Part shown: in pieces, positions 20,661 through 30,424 of the stretch
Position numbering within the stretch: the stretch's first letter is position 1
Layout of the letters: each line of letters starts with the position of its first letter
Origin: Rodentolepis nana
Taxonomy: Eukaryota > Platyhelminthes > Cestoda > Cyclophyllidea > Hymenolepididae
DNA length: 30,944 bases
Assembly (NCBI GenBank): GCA_900617975.1
Contig: UZAE01000198.1
Location: 1-30,944 of the forward strand
Direction: 5' to 3'
Made by a program: the position numbers and the translations under genes
Notes under the pieces: model-generated
Told to the model about the DNA's origin: nothing
The model's database searches: none
What the model saw: the letters and a program-made list of their open reading frames with translations, nothing else

Positions 20661-22020
20661 CCAATAGGAAGACGATCACTGTCTTGTAGCATTTCCTTAT
20701 AGCCTGTTTGTTAGATCTCGGTGTTATCCACTCCTCCAAAGTATAAGTGAGATTGAAAGGCACTGCTTGAATAGATCGAAGCTGCAGGGTTTCGTGTACC
20801 CGGTAATCCCTAAGAAGGCTAGGATGACGAATAGAAGGCATATGCGAAAAAAGCATCAACTTCAAGCAATTAATTTCCTGTTTATTTTCGTTCTCCGTTT
20901 ATTTCCTCTTCTACAACCCAACGCACTCTCTTCGATGCACCTTCTATGCCGAGGTGTTCGCATGCCTCCCACCAGGTTGTGTTTTAAAGCCCCTGTGCCC
21001 ACCAATGTAAGGCCAAATATTTGTTAACATTGTAGATAGACAATACAATTTAATAGTGTCAATGTTGATGATGACTATACTTACGACACATCTACTTTGA
21101 TTTCAGCAGAGCGATTTCGGATATCATACTGCTATTGGAATTATGAACTTCGACAGTCACCTAATGTCAATAACTCTTTTAACTTAATTTTTTCTAACAA
21201 TGGAGTATAAAAGCGTTGAGATGGGCTAACTTCAACATTTTATGGAATGTCGCATCAGGTGTCTTCTGGACGAACTCTGTAAACACAACACTTTCAAAAA
21301 TACTTCTTCAAACCTCCATCTACTTTTTGTGCTAAAATGTGAAGGTTGACAAACTGTACTTACACTGCTCTAACCCAATCTTTCATTTTTGGCAAACGAC
21401 CTGAAATTTTTCATAACCAAAGAACAACTTCCGATATCAAGGCTGCATTTGCTAAGATGCATCATTGAGGTAAACTAAATCTTTTAATCGTAATCATTGT
21501 GGAATGACCTAACATTCGTAATACCAATCTATTCGATCTGAGATAAGCATTTTTTGAGAGGGCGGAAATCGATAAATTTAATCGAATCCAATAAATGATT
21601 AGTAATTCAAATATCGTAGACTTGATAATGTGTGATCTTATCTGTCCAAAGTACGAACTTTATTACAAACGATTCAGTGATAACCCCAAGTGCAGTTGAA
21701 TAGATAACTGTGCATTCCATTGCAGAAACACCAGGTTAGAACTAAAGGCAAGGTCGACTAGGGTGTTTGTCTTACTTGTTCATTTTAAGTAACATGTTTC
21801 TACGAGTTTCATCTTACAGATTCAAGTTAACTTAAGTCTCTTTAAATTTCAACTCAGGTTAATTTTTTACATGCATTTTTTTGACTGATCATTGATAATT
21901 TAATCAGTCATATTAAAAACAGGGAATTCTTGAATTTTCAATTTCTTATAAACGTTTAAAGGTAGGTAAGTTGAGTATTAAGAATTGTTTTCATGAAAAT
22001 AATTCTAGAATTGAAAGCCC
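20661..22020 (-). repeat. Inverted copy of modules L and K
   Basis: Read in reverse complement this follows 16700-18280 in order: ATCTCGGTG...ATCCACTCCTCC at 20716-20737 reverses 18203-18225, the AACTTCCGATATCAAGGCTG segment at 21426 reverses 17535-17555, and the K landmark ACATGTT at 21790-21797 reverses 17152-17158. Together with 16661-18280 it forms an inverted repeat of roughly 1.4-1.6 kb arms about 2.4 kb apart. A plus-strand frame at 20767-21027 is not supported by the other copies. Confidence 0.75.
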
Positions 22021-22330
22021 CATAGTTTGAAACTCAACTCAGCCGACGTGATATAACCATTATTTGAAAGAGGAAACCGATGATGAGTAATTTAAATATC
22101 ATGGACTTGATTATATGAGAACTTATTTGTCCAAGGTTTGAACTGTATCACAAATTTTTAAGTGACAACTCAAAGGGGAAGTTGAATATAAAACTGTGCA
22201 TTTCTTTGTAGACAAACCAGTTTAGAGCAAAGGGAAAGGTCGACTAAAGTGGTCTGTTTACTTATTAATTTAAAGTAACATATTCTTTACGATGTTCGGC
22301 TTATAGAATCCAGGCTGGACTAGAAAACCT
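22021..22330 (-). repeat. Second inverted K segment, in tandem with the first
   Basis: The reverse complement again matches the K 3' part (for example 29090-29215 and 10060-10160). GATGAGTAATTTAAATATCA, then CTTATTTGTCCAAGGTTTGA and GGTCGACTAAAGTG repeat the order seen at 21590-21770. So K is duplicated within the inverted arm. Confidence 0.7.
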
Positions 22331-22480
22331 AACATGAATAAAACTGAACGGAGTCAATTTGTCTTGCACTCTTCGATTAGATTTAGTAAGCAACATTTTC
22401 AACTTGATGTTGCCATTGGTTACTTGACATCACGGTATTGTAATTACTAGGAACTAAAACAATACCTATTTCTAAGGTTT
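22331..22480 (-). repeat. Inverted copy of pre-K sequence at 28225-28340
   Basis: Its reverse complement matches 28240-28340, including AATTGACTCCGTYCAGTTT and GGCAACATCAAG. It has no coding content. Confidence 0.6.
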
Positions 22481-23240
22481 CAATTTCAGATGCATCGACG
22501 TTTGGAGGGAAAAGTGGGAAACTTTGCCACTTACCTACGTGAGCAATCAACCAACCAACCCATGAGTGGGTAGATGTGAAGGTGGTCTAGAATGAAGGAC
22601 TCAAAGAACTAATGAGGACCATTTCATTTTGGACAAAATCGATAATCACTGCACAACAGTAGTCTAATGAAGGGTGAGATCAGACTTGAAAAGAAACGTG
22701 TTTGGTCATAAATGGTTTCTGCAAAATAACCGTGACAAAACTGTGCTCAGGCATGTTGGAAGTGACAAATATAAATAGTGTTGGCTGCATTTCTGAAAGA
22801 GCAGCATCCTAAATTAGACTTCTTCACATTTATTCGGTATAAACTCAATGTAGATGTGGCAGCCGTGTAAACTGTGACAAGCAGCTCCACTTTCTGTACC
22901 TCAATTAATGTACTGTTAATCAACCAACGTTTTTGTTATAGCATAGCATTAGTCTGAATTTTACTAAATATTTACTATTGTTAAACAAATAGGTTTACTA
23001 ATCTTTAAGCATGAAATGATTCATAGTCCTAATTTATGCTCTAAAACGGCATTTATCTGCAAAAAATTTACATACAATTCTTAAATTATCGTAAATTGGA
23101 ATTTTTATTGCTAAAAATAATTAATGTTTGCTATAAGAGTATTGTATTTTACTGATTCGTGTAACTTTTTTGCCTTTGCATAACTCAATTTATACAGATA
23201 TTCTTGAATGATGTGGATAAGAATATTACAATTTTATTTT
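22481..23240 (-). repeat. Inverted copy of modules J and I
   Basis: Positions 22490-22945 reverse-complement to 8690-9340 with about 70-75 % identity by eye. The AT-rich part beyond that is a weaker match to module I. Confidence 0.6.
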
Positions 23241-24085
23241 ACAATTTTTTTGACAGTACTCTCCAGGACTAATTAATTTTATCGTTATTATTATGGTATT
23301 TATTAATTTATGTAAAAATTCTGTGTCGTGGTAAATAGTCGATCGGAAGAAAATAAAAATCACAGTTAATCGAGTCGGGATCACTTATTAAGCGTTGACT
23401 TATACCCAGTAATCTCTATGCCCAAAATATTCACTTTGTGGAAAGTCAACCAGAATTGGCTCAATTCAATGAGATGGAGGAGACAGAGGTAGATCGAGTA
23501 AAGCACCCCCTGAAATTATGCACACAGTAGACATGATTAGTAATTTGGACACAGTCTACCTGATTTGATTGATATTAATAGCTGATCACCTAATAAGTCC
23601 TCTGCTCCCATAAGTGCATCCATCAGATTGCTCGAGTGCACATGAGATTGCTGAACTTAATCGTGTTAGGATTGTGTACTCCACAATGCTGCAGTGGATG
23701 AAGAGCCTTAGAAATGACCGCACCACCCACAGAGAGTCGGGCGTAATGTCTGTATTACGATTGGTGTACATATTATTCGGTTTGAATTATTGAGGTTATT
23801 ATTTATGACTCAATACTACATAGTGGTCAAACGTAACTACATTTTTGGTTGTGAAATGACTTTAAAAATATTCCATTTTAAAATAATCAATTTATTATAA
23901 TAATATTTTATATCTATCAGACAAATAATTGTGAAAATTTAATTTTGGCCTAGAATTAAGCATTTCATTACAATGTATATGTTTGCGAAGTTGTCAATTT
24001 GAATATTCGTTTGAAGAAAAAATTTGTGAGATTCAGCCATGGTTTAGAAGATCACGTCAGGTTAAGTGAAGTAAGTCAACTATGT
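23241..24085. other. Single-copy stretch with two short coding-like frames
   Basis: No repeat partner was found in the window. Two plus-strand open stretches look more protein-like than their surroundings: 23399-23530 (43 codons, HFVESQPELAQFNEMEETEV and VDRVKHPLKL) and 23614-23793 (59 codons, HEIAELNRVR and LQWMKSLRNDRTTHRESG). They are in different frames and neither starts with ATG in a good context. I recognise no family. They may be remnants of one decayed gene or element. The rest (23800-24080) is AT-rich with nothing seen. Confidence 0.3.
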
Positions 24086-24365
24086 AGCATCTTCATACTT
24101 ACTTCCAGTTACTAATCGCCTTATAACTCACCCCAAAACTATCTTTGAACCGTCGATTGGCTACACTAGTCCTTATTTTGAATGGACTTATATTTGAGTC
24201 AGAAGGGTCAAGAGTGGACGGGGGGTGGGTGGTAGGACTGCAATAAATCAAATCGAACAGATGCTTTCCACTTTGGTGCTAGCGGGGACTTCTCTACACC
24301 TTTGTCCTTAAAACGGGCCTTTATGTTGACAAAGTCATTTTATGGAAGATTTTTAAGGATTTGAA
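24086..24365 (+). repeat. Module H, isolated direct copy
   Basis: It aligns with 19951-20240 (CATACTTACTTCCAGTTACT, TTATTTTGAATGGACTTATA, TTTGTCCTTAAAACGGGCCT). The minus-strand donor is a full GTAAGTAT (24102-24095), but the exon-like frame contains stops. The G-rich tract is at 24212-24238. Confidence 0.75.
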
Positions 24366-24680
24366 TGCTCCATCAATATAAGATTTGAATAGAGCAATAT
24401 TGTGAGTGAAAATACGTTTGAAAATTGGCACTAACGATCACTGAAAGGAAAATTTGTTACTTATAAATATTTTAGTACTTGTTAATTTTACAAACTGAAT
24501 TGTATTTTTTATAATGCACTAAAGAAAAGAAAAATTAGGATTCGAAACTCTGAAGCTCTTTTGGTTCAAAAATTGAAATAATTTTCAGAATGAGCGACTA
24601 TTTGATTAGTGCAAATGATGTCATTACAGCGTTAGTGACTCAAGCCCAAGGGAGACTTGATCTACTCCAAAGCAGACACT
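24366..24680 (+). repeat. Module M, copy 2
   Basis: It aligns with 20275-20470. H followed by M occurs in both places, so M is the natural downstream neighbour of this H type. Confidence 0.55.
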
Positions 24681-25835
24681 CCATTCCTAGGGTTAAATAC
24701 ATCGATGGAATCGTCATACTAATATTTCATTTCACAGAAATATAAAAAAATTTAATTCCATTTTATTAAGCTGACCCTACTATTAAATAATTTTAATCAA
24801 TAATAAGTGCGCACAGTCAATCATTAAATGCAAAATGGGTTTAGTTCAAGTAATGCTTGTAAATGATTTCTTCAGCAGAATGTTTCAGTTGTTGATAAAA
24901 ACCCTCACCAAAGGATTTTGACCGAATAAAAACCAGTTCCTATGACAGAAATTAGCAGCTATAAAATAAAAGTTAAAATAGCGTTATTGAAATCAATAAG
25001 TGAGTTACTATAAGTTTGATTGTTATCCATTCATGAATCGATCTTGAGATTATTGAAAGTGCGACTTGTTATTTCATTAAAAGTAGAAATGTGGAAATGC
25101 AAACTCATCCACTCTCAGAATGCTGAGAACCACCAAGTGTTTTGTCGTGCAATAACAGAAATCTTGGCTAATGAAAGAATTTAAACTCAATCATGTGTCC
25201 GATTCCTATTCAATCGTTTTTAATCCCGTGGGTATCTGAACAAATTTGGACCAAACCTCTGCGAAGGGGAAAAATTTCTCGCCATCTTCGATGAACACAA
25301 TTAGTAAGAACTAAATTTCTTTTCTATTTAGAAGAATGGTCGGGATTTGGCAGTGTATCATTCATACTTTTCACATACAATTTCATATTTAGTCCTATGG
25401 GAATATGATCACTTACTTGTTTCATTCAGCTAATAAAATATTATTCTATTCAAAATATTAAATAAGGAACAGGCCCTATTCTATTAAACAGAAAGTTACT
25501 AATGTCACTAAAACTGTTTTGCATTTTTTAGCCCTCGGTCAAACGATTAATTGTAAGAAAATTTGAATTAAATAAGAACGGGAAGGGCTCTACTACTTAC
25601 TCTTGAAGTCACTTCTAAACTCTACCAATTGACGAGTTTTTAATATTTTAATTGTCTTCCAGGAGTATGAAGAATTAAAAAATTCGTAGCTCTCTCTTTT
25701 AGCAATTGGCTCACAAATTCAAACGTGACAAAAGGTACAAAACGTTGTCTTTTGAATAACAGGCTAATGCTCAATTTACGGTTAAAATTGTTCTTTTGTG
25801 TATATATCAGTGTGTCTCTTGTTAAGCATTTCAAA
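24681..25835. other. AT-rich stretch with nothing recognised
   Basis: No copy elsewhere in the window, no convincing coding frame and no RNA gene were seen. Short minus-strand frames (for example 25640-25858) have no family features. Confidence 0.4.
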
Positions 25836-25965
25836 GCTCGTAAAAAATCAAAAGGCAAGTGGCAAGTCCTTTATGATGCACCAAGCGAGATTTAATTATT
25901 CGATGCTTCTCATAACCCTTCCCACCTTAAGTCAAAGCCTTTGATGTTTTCACACAAAGTTCATC
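25836..25965 (-). repeat. Inverted copy of 5780-5900
   Basis: The reverse complement reads GGTGCATC...CACTTGCCTTTTGATTTTTT and CCTTAAGTCAAAGCCTTTGA reversed, matching unit 2. The match is about 120 bp and isolated. Confidence 0.55.
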
Positions 25966-27045
25966 AAGTGGTAGAAGAAAGTCTATTTAGAGTCTTCGTG
26001 AACTGCTAGAAAGATGTCCGACCGATTTCTCTTCATTGACCAGACATGAAAGTAATCTCACCTCATTGAAAGAAAGGCAAATTGAATTGCTTAGATAGGG
26101 TTCGAAAGGTTTGCACTTACGCAGTAAGTAGTTCACAAGAAGGAAGACTATCGACTGCAAATTGTGCAATATTGGGGGCTAGAATCCTCGTTGTAAAAAT
26201 ATCTGCTCAAAAGCGTCAAGGGAATTTAATTTTCGTTGAAATGAAGTAGACATTTGCGATTGAAATGTTGTACTCTTGACCTAGATGAACATAATTACAA
26301 GATCAAAGAAACATTTCTACGATGCTATTTACTTGCCAACCGAATAATTTGACTTACATTGGAAAGAATCCACCTAGACGTTGACCAACTCTGGTTGAAG
26401 CTGGAAGAATCGGATGGTAAAGGGAGTTTGTTAAATTGAATTGCAGGTTATGCAAATTGTGAGTTAAATTTATTGCTAGGGCACTAATAGCTATAATTAT
26501 ATTGGCTGTTGTTAGATGTGCTTTGAGTGTAGTTAAGGGTTATAGTACCTGTGGATATTATTGGGAGTTAATAGCCAATAAATGACAAATTCACAATGGG
26601 ATGTTAAGTGAACTCATTTGGACATATGGATAGGGGGTTAACTTACTATTGTTACTATTGTGGTGGCATACATCAATTTGCAATATTCTTCAATAACGGC
26701 ACATAAGTACTGAAGGATCTCTAATTAGGAAGGTTGAATATCCTTCTAAAAGGCTCAGTAGAATTTTATTAGATTTTAGTTATTGAAAAATAGGTAACAA
26801 AGTTAAACTTCGCAAAATCTCAGCTGCCTGTTATGAGTTGTTCCTTTAATTCATTCAAATTGTATCGTCTTTAACTTGACCTGAAAACAAGAATAACTAG
26901 TAAAGCGTTACGGACAATTCCACATTTCAAAATGGAAGTTATCTAAAATTGCATCCTTTTTGAAGGATTGAAATAATCCATTCCAGTTCAGTCTCAAAAA
27001 AGCTGAATTTTCTTCTTCTGCGTTTAGCCAGATGGGTGAAGTTTC
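25966..27045. other. Stretch with nothing recognised
   Basis: No partner in the window and no supported gene were found. The minus-strand frames at 25987-26169 and 26939-27139 are short; the latter runs into the transposon end and is an artefact of it. Confidence 0.4.
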
Positions 27046-27322
27046 TTAAGGGAGTATTCTGGTCTAGAGACATGAATTTTAGGTCATTTTTGAAGTGTTG
27101 TAAAAAAAGCAATATTTTTATCCTCAATTTTTTATACATTGTTTATTCACATTAGAAGCATACAAAAAAATAAAAAATAGAAAAAATTAAAATTCCGTTA
27201 GTCATCAGCTGATGGAGTGGGGCGTCTCAAGCATATGGTGCGTGACCATACCCACGACTTGAACTCTCCAAGCCATCTGAAATAAAAAAATAAAAAAATT
27301 ATCAATCTACAATCATCTCGCA

Positions 27323-27477
27323 ATGTCCGGAACTACGGAAAAGTTTTGAAAATATATTTTACAAACTGACGATTGTCTAAAGAAAAAATTCATTTTTGTT
27401 CCACTTTTTTGAACATTCTTCGATTTTTTTAAAAATAGTAAAAATTAAATTTTGAGGATGGCCGTAGTTCCGGACAT
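27323..27477. repeat. 16-bp perfect inverted repeat within the transposon
   Basis: ATGTCCGGAACTACGG at 27323-27338 is the exact reverse complement of 27462-27477, with a 123-nt very AT-rich loop. It lies in the noncoding 3' part of the transposon and may be a subterminal binding repeat or the termini of a nested element. Confidence 0.7.
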
Positions 27478-27647
27478 AGACAAGTCTCTAAAGAAGACTC
27501 TCCTAAAATTTCAAGTAAATCGGTTGGGCAGAACCTGAGAAATCGTGGGTATCAGATTCAAAAAGACAGTTCTGAGAAAAACACGTTTAAAGTTTCAAGT
27601 AAAATGCATTCTAAGTCAAAAAAATTATATTTTTAACTTACATTTAT

Positions 27648-28041
27648 TCAATCTGCCATTCCTGATGCATACATCGGACATTCCTTGACTTCGAAAAATC
27701 TATTTTTAGCGTTTCTGCTTTCTATTCGAGCTGTTCTGGCCTCCTTTGATGGGCTGGATGCTCGTATCTCGGAGCGGTCGATCCGGGTGTTTTCTCGGCT
27801 GTTAGCAAATGCATGCTCTGTTCACTCCCATTATCGTCATCATCTTCAATATCGGTATAAAGCCTTCATTAAAAATGCACACAGCAATAAATGTTGCAAT
27901 TTCAATGATTGGAGACCCGGAATGGATATGCTTTGAAGCGAAAGTCCATATAAACGAGTTTAGAGACTCATTATTATTTTGAGTTTCTGAACCCAAACAT
28001 CTAGTCAATAACTCTTCTGATGATAAACTTCTAAGGATTTG
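27648..28041 (-). pseudogene. DNA transposase, C-terminal fragment, frameshifted
   Basis: Reading the minus strand from 28041, the frame gives SLSSEELLTRCLG, then TQNNNESLNSFIW, then IIEIATFIAVCIFNEG and ILKMMTIMGV, reaching a stop at 27804-27802. In the next frame the protein continues with ENTRIDRSEIRASSPSKEA and ends CPMYASGMAD with a stop at 27650-27648. The C..TQN.NESLN...W pattern, the FN.G motif, the basic R-rich tail and the final G-M motif are what I know from the C-terminal end of large cut-and-paste transposases common in cnidarian, aphid and other invertebrate genomes. A TGA at 28044-28042 interrupts the upstream side, so at least one stop and one frameshift (about 27805-27840) are present. 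It is not functional. An antisense 83-codon frame here is only a shadow. Confidence 0.7.
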
Positions 28042-28224
28042 TCAACGAATGGACATGATGGAATGTAGCGGAGTTTATTGCAACAGTATTTTAATGGAAT
28101 TTTGAACCCTAGTCCGCGTTGAGCCGTTCTTGAAAATCTAACCTGGTTTGTTGCATGTAGTACACGAAACAAAAGAAGAAATCGCTGAAAAGACCGTAAA
28201 AAAACTCCAAAACACGGTGGCCTT

Positions 28225-29220
28225 AATTATTGTAGCACAATACTGTGTTGTCAAGCGAGCGATGGCAACATCAAGCTGTAGATATTGCTTACTAGTTCTA
28301 AGAGAAGAGCGAAAGACAAATTGACTCCGTCCAGTTTAGTGGAGCAAGACCCACAATTCCTCTTGACTATTTGAATGTGTCCTTACCCACTCATTTTCGT
28401 GGGATTAAATTGGCATTTCAGTTTAACATGACTTTAACATTGCAAAATTGAGGGATTTGTCACTAACACCCTAAAGATAAATAACAGCATGTAATAAAAC
28501 TATACGCATGTCCTACAATAAAAGTATACTAAAATATTCCATTTATAACACATGGTAATGCGACTAATGGAATAAGTGAAATGTATACACTATTATCGAA
28601 TTCATTCATATATATTAAGAAATAATAGGTTAATATAGGTGAATTCAAAATTAATATACACTATTGACCATGAAATACAGGAAGTTGTTTTTGTGAAATT
28701 CAACCTACGTCGTTTTCAATTCTGGAATTCTTTTCATGATTATATTCGAAAAGATTCCCTTTCTACACATTTAAATTTGTACAAGAAATCCAAAAGTCAG
28801 GTTGTCTGTGTTGATATTTGACTTAATAAATAATCAATAATCAGTCAAAATATTGAACCTAAAACTGAACAATGAGTTGCAATTTCAACAGAGTTAAGAT
28901 TAGTCACAATTTTTCAATCACGTTAGATTAAATAGGCCTACCCAGATTCAGTAAGATGAACCTCGTGGAAAACATGTTACTTCAAATAAATAAGTAAAAC
29001 AAACACTTTAGTTGACCTCACCCTTTTCCCTAACCTGGCGCCACTCTATTCAACTGCCCCTTAGAGTTGTCACTGAAATGTTTGTGATACAGTTCATACC
29101 ATGGACAAATAAGTTCTCAAATAATTAAGTCCATGATGCTTAAGTTACTTATCAATTATTAAAATTGATATAAATAGTCGATTTCTTCGTTTAAATAATG
29201 ACTATTTCAGGTCGTTTAGG
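28225..29220 (+). repeat. Pre-K sequence and module K, copy 3
   Basis: Positions 28340-29220 align with 9368-10190 from the shared CCAGTTTRGTGGAG onward. Later segments such as GAGTTAAGATTAGTCACAAT and AAACATGTTACTT also match 16661-17440. The first 115 bp are mirrored at 22331-22480. Confidence 0.75.
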
Positions 29221-29620
29221 TTATTATTACTAATGTAGGGCTGTATATCTTAACCTGGTTGGAACCATGCGAACAGTTCGTATTAATAGGTACAACGAAG
29301 GGAATGCGTTGGGTTGTCGAGGCGAGAGTTGGGAAATAATCTGAGCACGAAAATAATCAGGTTACCAATTGCTTGAGACTTATGCCTTTTATCATCCAAC
29401 GTCTTCGCATGAAACCTCTTTTCATGAACTAACTTTACAAAAAGCCCTCTCCAACTGTAATGGTTCTGCATTACAGAACTTCTAATCTCAGCACGATTGA
29501 ATGGCAATCAAATTTAGTTCAGCCTCATTCAACACACCAAGACACATCTTTCTAAATTTGAACATTAACCTAGTCGTTGATGCTCAAACGTTCCGTGGAC
29601 AAATATTTGAATTGCAATTG
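29221..29620 (+). repeat. Module L, shortened copy, with post-L sequence
   Basis: GCGAACAG...GGGTTGTCGAGG and GAAAATAATCAGGTTACC reverse-complement to 20860-20965, and ATGCCTTTTATCATCCAACG resembles 18045-18065. The tail (ACACATCTTTCTAA near 29540) resembles 3877-3890, which places post-L sequence just before module F. A 74-codon minus-strand frame at 29283-29507 shares a short open run (IFVLRLFP) with 20767-21027 but not beyond. Confidence 0.6.
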
Positions 29621-30424
29621 GGGATGGAAATCGTTAATAGAAGGCATTCTGAAGGTGAATGAGTTGGTATTTCTTAATGACTACTTGTAATGAGATATCA
29701 AGTCAAACGTTCAATGGTCTAAAGATAGGTTCATGAACTGACACTAAGTAAGGTTACCCTCATTCAGTTAATGATATTGTCAACATTTATTTTATAAGTT
29801 GTCAATTTCCGTCAAAGAAATTGGTTGCTAATCACTCAAGCTCGTTTTGTGAGAGATTTTAATTAAAGATTTAAAATTAGTTTACTGCACCCAATATGGT
29901 GTTTATTGACTATATACATTCTCTGCAAAAAACTCCTTTACATTCAGTTACGATCTGCGTACACATCAAATTGTTTAAAAATAGTTATTATTTTTTGAAA
30001 TTATGTTTTCACGCAGTTATCCTAATACGCTTGAAATATATTGTGTTTTATATTTCTGTAAAATAAAATACTGGTATACAAATTGTATTGAATTATTTGC
30101 CCAGAACAACGAAGTTTATCTGGATTGAGGTCAAGTACGTTGAGCATCATTGTTGTACCCAAATAATTGCTCATTCTTAAAATTGTTTCATTTTATGAAT
30201 CAAAATCGCTCCAAATTTTAGGATCGCTAATGTGCATTATAAAGAACAAAATATCGGATTTTGAACCTAAATAGTGCTAAAATTGTTATAAATATCAAAT
30301 GTTCCTTTTAGTGAACGATATCAATCTTTTTCCAACATACCTCCACCTACTCAACTCCATTCAAATCTTCTAGTAGTTGAGAGATAGGATCCCAGAAGTG
30401 AAAATCAAATTATATCGACTCATT
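29621..30424. other. AT-rich stretch with nothing recognised
   Basis: No partner, gene or RNA was seen. It contains many short A/T runs and ends near the inverted H copy. Confidence 0.4.

Larger units (their letters stand above)
27050..28140 (-). mobile_element. TTAA-target DNA transposon remnant, 5'-truncated (Kolobok-like)
   Basis: The element begins GGGAGTATTCTGGTC directly after TTAA (27046-27049), and its coding strand is minus. Next inward comes a long AT-rich 3' untranslated part, then a decayed transposase C-terminus (27648-28041). TTAA target choice is known for Kolobok and piggyBac. The transposase resembles the invertebrate family that I associate with Kolobok-like or 'Mutator-like domain' entries, which is from memory and was not checked. 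The opposite terminus and the N-terminal coding half were not found, and duplicated pre-K sequence resumes by about 28225. The right boundary is approximate. Confidence 0.6.

Noticed and set aside
20767..21027. 86-codon plus-strand ORF
   Set aside because: It shares only a short open run with 29283-29507 (minus), and the direct L copy at 17900-18200 is not open in the same frame.
27685..27936. 83-codon plus-strand ORF
   Set aside because: It is antisense to the transposase fragment, whose motifs are clear on the minus strand.
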